DNA of 43,265 nucleotides from a virus: positions 1-43,265 of the IMG/VR virus record IMGVR_UViG_3300033146_000838; one strand, given 5' to 3'. The translations under genes were made by a program, and so were the position numbers. Below the pieces are notes generated by a model. It was not told the origin of the DNA, ran no database searches, and was given only the letters and a program-made list of their open reading frames with translations. Numbering within the stretch: the first letter of the stretch is position 1; each line of letters begins with the position of its first letter. This document shows positions 39,175 through 43,265 of this stretch, piece by piece.

Positions 39175-39831
39175 TTAGACTACTTGCATCTCTCCTTTAT
39201 CGATTAAGTCATCTATTCTGTTAAATTCAGCTTGAGATAAGCTAGAGTATTCCTCTTGTGTAATTGTATTAGAAGTACGAGGTGTTATCCCACCAGTAGG
39301 AGAACTTATATGAGTCGTTGGTTTTTCACTGACTTCTGACATTAGTTTAGATAGCACTTTACCAGCATCTGCTCCCGTTGACGACCACTCCCGCACTTTT
39401 TTTGTTATTTCTCTGCGTTGGTCGACAGGCAATTCATGATATTTAGCCATGTCTTCTTTTGTCTTCTCTTCAGCTTTGATACGTTCCATCTCGGATCGTA
39501 CATCAACTTTTGGTTCGCTAGGTACCTCAATACCTAAACGAGATTTCACTCTCTTTGCAAGCCATGCTTGCTTTTCTTCAAGTTCTTCTAGTGTTTTGTC
39601 TCCACTAGCAATCTTGTTTGCCCAGCTTTCTTCTGCTTTTTTAGCATAGTCTTCTGGACTTGGTTTAACAGGTGTGGTTGAGTCACTTGGACTTAACTCA
39701 TTAAGGGAAAGTTCCTCGCTTGAATCACCTTCGGTTTGGGATGCCTCGGTGTTCGTAGCATCTGACTTTGGTTCACTTACTTGATTGGCTCCCTCAAGCT
39801 CATTCAAGATTGTGTCGTTTTGTTCAGACAT
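39175..39831 (-). CDS. Scaffold protein
   Basis: 218 residues, acidic and Ser/Glu/Thr-rich N-terminus (NELEGANQVSEPKSDATNTE), helical middle (SRLGIEVPSEPKVDVRSEME), low hydrophobicity. Position immediately upstream of the coat gene and these features indicate the internal scaffold that directs prohead assembly. Confidence 0.75.
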   Translation of the reverse strand: MSEQNDTILNELEGANQVSEPKSDATNTEASQTEGDSSEELSLNELSPSDSTTPVKPSPEDYAKKAEESWANKIASGDKTLEELEEKQAWLAKRVKSRLGIEVPSEPKVDVRSEMERIKAEEKTKEDMAKYHELPVDQRREITKKVREWSSTGADAGKVLSKLMSEVSEKPTTHISSPTGGITPRTSNTITQEEYSSLSQAEFNRIDDLIDKGEMQVV

Positions 39832-39919
39832 AATGAAATGTTTAAAAGATACAAATTGGGTTATAGACCCATCGCAAGCTATGTAACCACAAACATAACC
39901 TGCAATAGACCGACAACAA

Positions 39920-40240
39920 CTAAATCAGATGTTTATAATCCTTTTTAGGTGTACTTTTTTCTTTCTCCTGATTGTCAAGGTGTTGTTTACTCTCTATGAT
40001 AGCGTTCATAAAGTTAAACTGGTATTCTCTTACCCATTTTTCACTCTCGTAGGACATTGCTGGGTTATTTTTACGCATTAAGTATAGGATAACGTCCCCT
40101 AATTCCTCTACTTTGTCTTTATTGTTATTTGCTATGTCAGCCCAGAAGTAGATGTTACTTCCAACCTTAGCTTCTATATAGTTATCAGCTTTTTTAGTTA
40201 TTTTAGCTGCTTTTCTGACTTTGTTAATTTCTTTTTTCAT
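39920..40240 (-). CDS. Small protein between portal and scaffold, unknown function
   Basis: 106 residues from the ATG at 40240. This start was chosen because an in-frame one at 40276 lies within the portal gene. Basic N-terminus (MKKEINKVRKAAKITKKADN), then KVEELGDVILYLMRKNN. No family recognised; a morphogenesis role is inferred from location. Confidence 0.55.
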   Translation of the reverse strand: MKKEINKVRKAAKITKKADNYIEAKVGSNIYFWADIANNNKDKVEELGDVILYLMRKNNPAMSYESEKWVREYQFNFMNAIIESKQHLDNQEKEKSTPKKDYKHLI

Positions 40241-40253
40241 GGTTAAGTTAGTA

Positions 40254-41927
40254 TTAAGATGGTAATGGTGCAACACCTTGTGCAGGTGCTCCTGTGTCTA
40301 GTAATGTAGGTTGGTCTGGTTCTTCTACTACCCCTTGTCCTGCTTCCATCTCTATTCCTTTCATTCTAGCGTACTCTTTTAGGAATCCCGTTCTTTCAGG
40401 TCCTTCAGTAGCCTGTATAAGTTCTCTTAGCCCAGCTTGTCGCTCTGCATCTGTCTTATAAGCACCAGAACGAGCATCAACAGCGACTGTAATCTCTGAA
40501 TCTCTTAATGAATCAGCCACATCACCTAATACAATAGGTTCTTCTTCTGTAAGATTAGTAATAACCTTCATTTTACTGTTTGTAAAGTCTTCTTTGATAA
40601 TATTCATAGTCAACATGTCAACTTCTTTGTAAGCATCTCTGTTTATCTCTTGTATTTGTTGTACAAAAGCAGTAGTAGCTCCTAATTCAGCTTTAGTAGC
40701 AGTAGCTGTTTCTGTAACAGGTCTATCTACTTCATCTAATGGGAAACCACATCTTTTTATCTCTTGTGTCAATTCAGCTTGCATACGTTCGTACTCAGAA
40801 GTCAATGGGTCAGTTCTTAGTTGTTCCATTTTAGCGAAACCTCCTTGGTCGCCACTTTCATTTAAGATAACACCAAACTCACCTGCTTTTTGCATTTCTC
40901 TAGCAGAATATAATTGATTAGCGAAAGAACCACTTGTTCCTCTTGCTACGTTTAATACATTAATAGCATTTACATTGCGTCCAATATGTGCGAAAGCTAA
41001 GTTTCTTAATCTTTGCTGTACAATAGCTAAATCATATATTAGCTGTAACCCTTGACCATAAAGACCAGTAGGTACAGGAAACGCTTGGAAACAAACAACT
41101 GGAATAGCAGGTCTACCATAAAGGTTATATGCCTTAGGATATTTAGCTCCTATATGTTCTTCTACAATAGTAGCACTACCACCAACGAAGATGGCATGTA
41201 TTGGTTTATCTCCTCTAACATAAAAATAATGTCCTATTTCTACTAAGTCTTGTTCTGATTCTATTACTTGTCTGTCAGTTTTCTTCATATAATCTAAATA
41301 TTGGTCTCTGTCTAATGGTAATCTTCCTCCACTGAATTTAGTCTTTGGGAATCTAGCAACAGCGTCTATATAATTAGTTTGTTCTATGTATAAAAACTCT
41401 CCTACATTACTAACTCCATTTGGAGAACGCATAACAGTAGCAGAAGGGTCGAAATAACAATCCATTAAGTTCAAAGGTATATATTTAGCTGGTGTGTCCT
41501 TATCGCCGATAGAAATCATCATAGGTGCATAACCCAGTAAGATTTGTCTATGATATATAGCCCAATCAGAAGTAAGAGTATCTATAAGACCTCCTTTATC
41601 CTGTACTGTATTAACTCCATCTCTATCAATCTCTAATTCATTCTCCATGTGTGAAGCAGAGTCAGATTTAAAAACTCTCCCTGGACGTTGCATTCTATTA
41701 ACAATCCTAGAGTGTGTTTGAAAAAGAAGCTTAGATGTAACTTGGAAGTTCTCATCATCAGCCTGCATGCTAAACGAATCCATATACGCTGTAACAATTT
41801 TCTCCCAACCACCTTCGTAGCCTCGTCTAACTTCCCTCGCTTTCGGGTAGAAGGTTAGTAATTGATTTAATATCTCAGAGTCTTCTTGTGGTACGAACTT
41901 AATTTGTTCGGTGTCTAAACCATTCAT
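40254..41927 (-). CDS. Portal protein
   Basis: 557 residues, typical size for a podovirus portal. Contains a helix-rich stem/wing and the segment MQAELTQEIKRCGFPLDEVD / TETATATKAELGATTAFVQQ seen in portal families; it lies between terL and scaffold as expected. Twelve copies would form the ring at the capsid vertex through which DNA enters. Own promoter at 41969-41996. Confidence 0.85.
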   Translation of the reverse strand: MNGLDTEQIKFVPQEDSEILNQLLTFYPKAREVRRGYEGGWEKIVTAYMDSFSMQADDENFQVTSKLLFQTHSRIVNRMQRPGRVFKSDSASHMENELEIDRDGVNTVQDKGGLIDTLTSDWAIYHRQILLGYAPMMISIGDKDTPAKYIPLNLMDCYFDPSATVMRSPNGVSNVGEFLYIEQTNYIDAVARFPKTKFSGGRLPLDRDQYLDYMKKTDRQVIESEQDLVEIGHYFYVRGDKPIHAIFVGGSATIVEEHIGAKYPKAYNLYGRPAIPVVCFQAFPVPTGLYGQGLQLIYDLAIVQQRLRNLAFAHIGRNVNAINVLNVARGTSGSFANQLYSAREMQKAGEFGVILNESGDQGGFAKMEQLRTDPLTSEYERMQAELTQEIKRCGFPLDEVDRPVTETATATKAELGATTAFVQQIQEINRDAYKEVDMLTMNIIKEDFTNSKMKVITNLTEEEPIVLGDVADSLRDSEITVAVDARSGAYKTDAERQAGLRELIQATEGPERTGFLKEYARMKGIEMEAGQGVVEEPDQPTLLDTGAPAQGVAPLPS

Positions 41928-41968
41928 AATATTTGTTTTTAGGTATTTTTTGTGTGTTTCTATCCTTA

Positions 41969-41996
41969 ATTATACCACAATAAAAGATTACCTCAA
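41969..41996 (-). promoter_or_regulatory. Late promoter for the portal-capsid operon
   Basis: Minus strand TTGAGG (41996-41991, in the last codons of terL), 16 nt ending in TGTGG, TATAAT (41974-41969). Predicted start 41962, about 35 nt before the portal ATG (41927). Confidence 0.75.
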
Positions 41997-43265
41997 AATA
42001 GAGCGTCTCTTGCTTCCGAGTATCTTATTGTTGTATTCTGCCATAGCTTTATCAGGTGTCAAGATGCCCCCCCCTCTTTCTTCCCACATTGAAACTGCCT
42101 GTGCTAAAACATCAGGTAGATCATCATGTTTATCCGCAGGAAACTTGAGTAATTGACGTTCTAATTTAAACCAAGTCTTGTCTGTGTTGTCATTTCTGAA
42201 ATGTAGAGCATGTCGGTTAAAGATAGGCTCTAATGTATATTTGATTCTGTCTTCTTTCTTACCTTTATTGACTGGTCTGAAAGGTAGCACTGTGTAAAAC
42301 TTACCAGAGTCCCTGATAGCTTTATTAAATCCTTTAGAGAAGTCCTGTTGTTTAGTAGATAACGATACTTCCTCCAGCGAGATGAAGTCAAGAGTCCAGC
42401 CAGCAGACTTCCACTTTTCAGCTAGGGAAATAACATAAGCGTAAGATTGACTAGGAGTAACAGTTTCTCCAAAGATGTCAAGAACATATATCTCTCCTGT
42501 CCCTTTGTGTTTAGCAGTTACTACGATAGCTGTATCATCTGAATACTTACGAGTTGAGAAAGCAGGGTCTATACTGATACCTATTGTAAAGTCTTCCTTC
42601 TTTAGGTCAGACAAAGCACAATAACGAAAATCTGATTTTTTAAATATCTCACCAGTAGATGAGATAGGGTCTTGTTGGTATAAGGCTGCGAAGTCACGTT
42701 CACCGATGGCGTCTCTCTGTTGTTCGTAGAACTCTAGTCCTAATCCTGGCCTGTTACATAAGGCTTCATTTTCTTCATTAATAGCAGGGAAAGAAAGTAT
42801 CTCCCAATTATCTCCATCTGTTTCTATAATACGTCCAGCTAAGTCATCTATGTTCCATCGAGTCATCAGTAAGATGATAGCAGAGTTAGAACCTTGCTGA
42901 CGAGTAAAGAATGTAGAAGTGTACCAATCCCATACTGACTCCCTTACTGTCAATGACTCAGCCTGTTGTCTATCTTTAACTGGGTCGTCGATTATTCCGC
43001 AGTTATGAGCCAAAATCCCATTAACAAAGAAATTATGATTGTCTTCTACTTGTAAATCGTACACATCCTCTTCTCCTTTTAAGAAAGTAATTGAGGAAAT
43101 GGTGTCTGTTTTGAGTGATGATGTTTCGCATGACATATCCGACAAACAGGGACTAGATTTTCTTCCTTGTTGTTTTGTGGATTTAAATCCTTGTGATGTA
43201 TCACTATATCTTCTTTTCCTCCACAAACTACACAAGAAGGATTTGTCTTTCTTATTCTGTATTTC
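41988..43265 (-). CDS. terL: Terminase large subunit, C-terminal part (continues from base 1)
   Basis: Second half of terL. Bases 43151-43002 encode the end of the intein, with block F/G motif GEEDVYDLQVEDNHNFF and terminal AHN followed by Cys+1. The C-extein (43001-41991, 337 residues) starts CGIIDDPVKDR (Walker B, IIDD) and goes on through LLMTRWN (coupling motif) to the RNase H-fold nuclease, with ISIDPAFS and a late KHDDLPD acidic motif. The gene ends at 41988. The portal promoter -35 lies in its last codons. Bases 43152-43265 duplicate 1-114. Confidence 0.95.
   Translation of the reverse strand, partial: EIQNKKDKSFLCSLWRKRRYSDTSQGFKSTKQQGRKSSPCLSDMSCETSSLKTDTISSITFLKGEEDVYDLQVEDNHNFFVNGILAHNCGIIDDPVKDRQQAESLTVRESVWDWYTSTFFTRQQGSNSAIILLMTRWNIDDLAGRIIETDGDNWEILSFPAINEENEALCNRPGLGLEFYEQQRDAIGERDFAALYQQDPISSTGEIFKKSDFRYCALSDLKKEDFTIGISIDPAFSTRKYSDDTAIVVTAKHKGTGEIYVLDIFGETVTPSQSYAYVISLAEKWKSAGWTLDFISLEEVSLSTKQQDFSKGFNKAIRDSGKFYTVLPFRPVNKGKKEDRIKYTLEPIFNRHALHFRNDNTDKTWFKLERQLLKFPADKHDDLPDVLAQAVSMWEERGGGILTPDKAMAEYNNKILGSKRRSILR
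43002..43151 (-). mobile_element. TerL intein, C-terminal part with splicing blocks F and G
   Basis: The last 50 intein residues. SSITFLKGEEDVYDLQVED and NHNFFVNGILAHN match intein blocks F and G, with the penultimate His and terminal Asn present and Cys as the +1 residue. These motifs are in the terminase frame (0). The HNH frame terminates at TAA 43081-43079, just upstream of block F. Confidence 0.93.
43079..43265 (-). CDS. HNH homing endonuclease nested in the +1 frame of the TerL intein (3' part)
   Basis: C-terminal end of the nested HNH gene, ending with TAA at 43081-43079. It contains the second half of the HNH fold (NLVPVCRICHAKHHHSK). At the AAAA run 43112-43109 a -1 shift from this frame would give ...HHHSK-TDTISSITFLKGEED, which is the expected smooth HNH-to-block-F join of an ordinary HNH intein. 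Bases 43152-43265 are the duplicated end. Confidence 0.88.
   Translation of the reverse strand, partial: KYRIRKTNPSCVVCGGKEDIVIHHKDLNPQNNKEENLVPVCRICHAKHHHSKQTPFPQLLS
43152..43265. repeat. Right copy of 114-bp terminal direct repeat
   Basis: Exact copy of bases 1-114. Joining the two ends restores one open frame for terL from 1284 down through 1/43151 to 41988, which supports circularity. Confidence 0.95.

Overview
The window is a complete Caudoviricetes phage genome. The last 114 bases (43152-43265) repeat the first 114 exactly, so the molecule closes into a circle of 43,151 bp (or is circularly permuted), opened inside the large terminase gene. It is AT-rich and uses the standard code. The head and tail set (terminase, portal, scaffold, P22/HK97-type coat, adaptor, nozzle-like hub, fibres, no tail-tube or sheath genes) points to a short-tailed, podovirus-like virion. 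No integrase, repressor or DNA polymerase is visible. The host is uncertain. Promoters are classical TTGACA-17-TATAAT, but almost no gene has a Shine-Dalgarno site; many starts instead follow a TTTATTTATTTAAC leader. Together with an SLH domain, two inteins and an FTR-like protein this suggests a bacterium outside the well-studied SD-using groups (Patescibacteria would fit; this is inference).

Layout. 1-2345 (minus) holds the N-terminal part of TerL, TerS and a small upstream gene. 2346-3346 is a 1-kb gene-free divergent region (possible origin). 3347-4764 (plus) carries small unknown early genes, several followed by a pyrimidine-rich repeat. 5305-6315 (minus) is a small operon with zinc-ribbon, FTR-like and HNH/NinG-like proteins behind a structured leader. 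6316-7229 is about 900 bases of structured non-coding DNA with divergent promoters and a probable terminated small RNA. 7230-18591 (plus) is the early/middle arm: endonuclease, helicase loader, intein-containing RecA-fold helicase, metallophosphoesterase, lysin, homing endonuclease, SSB-like protein, HIRAN-nuclease fusion and glutaredoxin. 18578-41927 (minus) is the late arm: internal virion proteins, fibres, holin, papain-like peptidase with SLH, hub, coat, scaffold, portal. 41988-43265 is the rest of TerL.

The most unusual feature is in terL. A 323-residue intein interrupts it just before the Walker B motif. Its splicing ends are in the terminase frame, but its HNH endonuclease is written in the +1 frame over the middle of the intein. 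The terminase frame stays open across the whole HNH region, and the third codon positions of the HNH gene avoid exactly those T's that would create stops in the terminase frame. This looks like real dual coding rather than a sequencing error. The two frame switches needed to join HNH to the intein both fall on four-base homopolymers. A second intein with a LAGLIDADG endonuclease sits inside the Walker A motif of the helicase.

Replication probably relies on the host polymerase, with the phage supplying loader, helicase, SSB-like protein and a RecB/Cas4-like nuclease. Early genes use a repeated promoter (33 bp identical in two copies). Late transcription units share TGTGGTATAAT promoters, found before TerS, portal, the large fibre and the 430-residue fibre.
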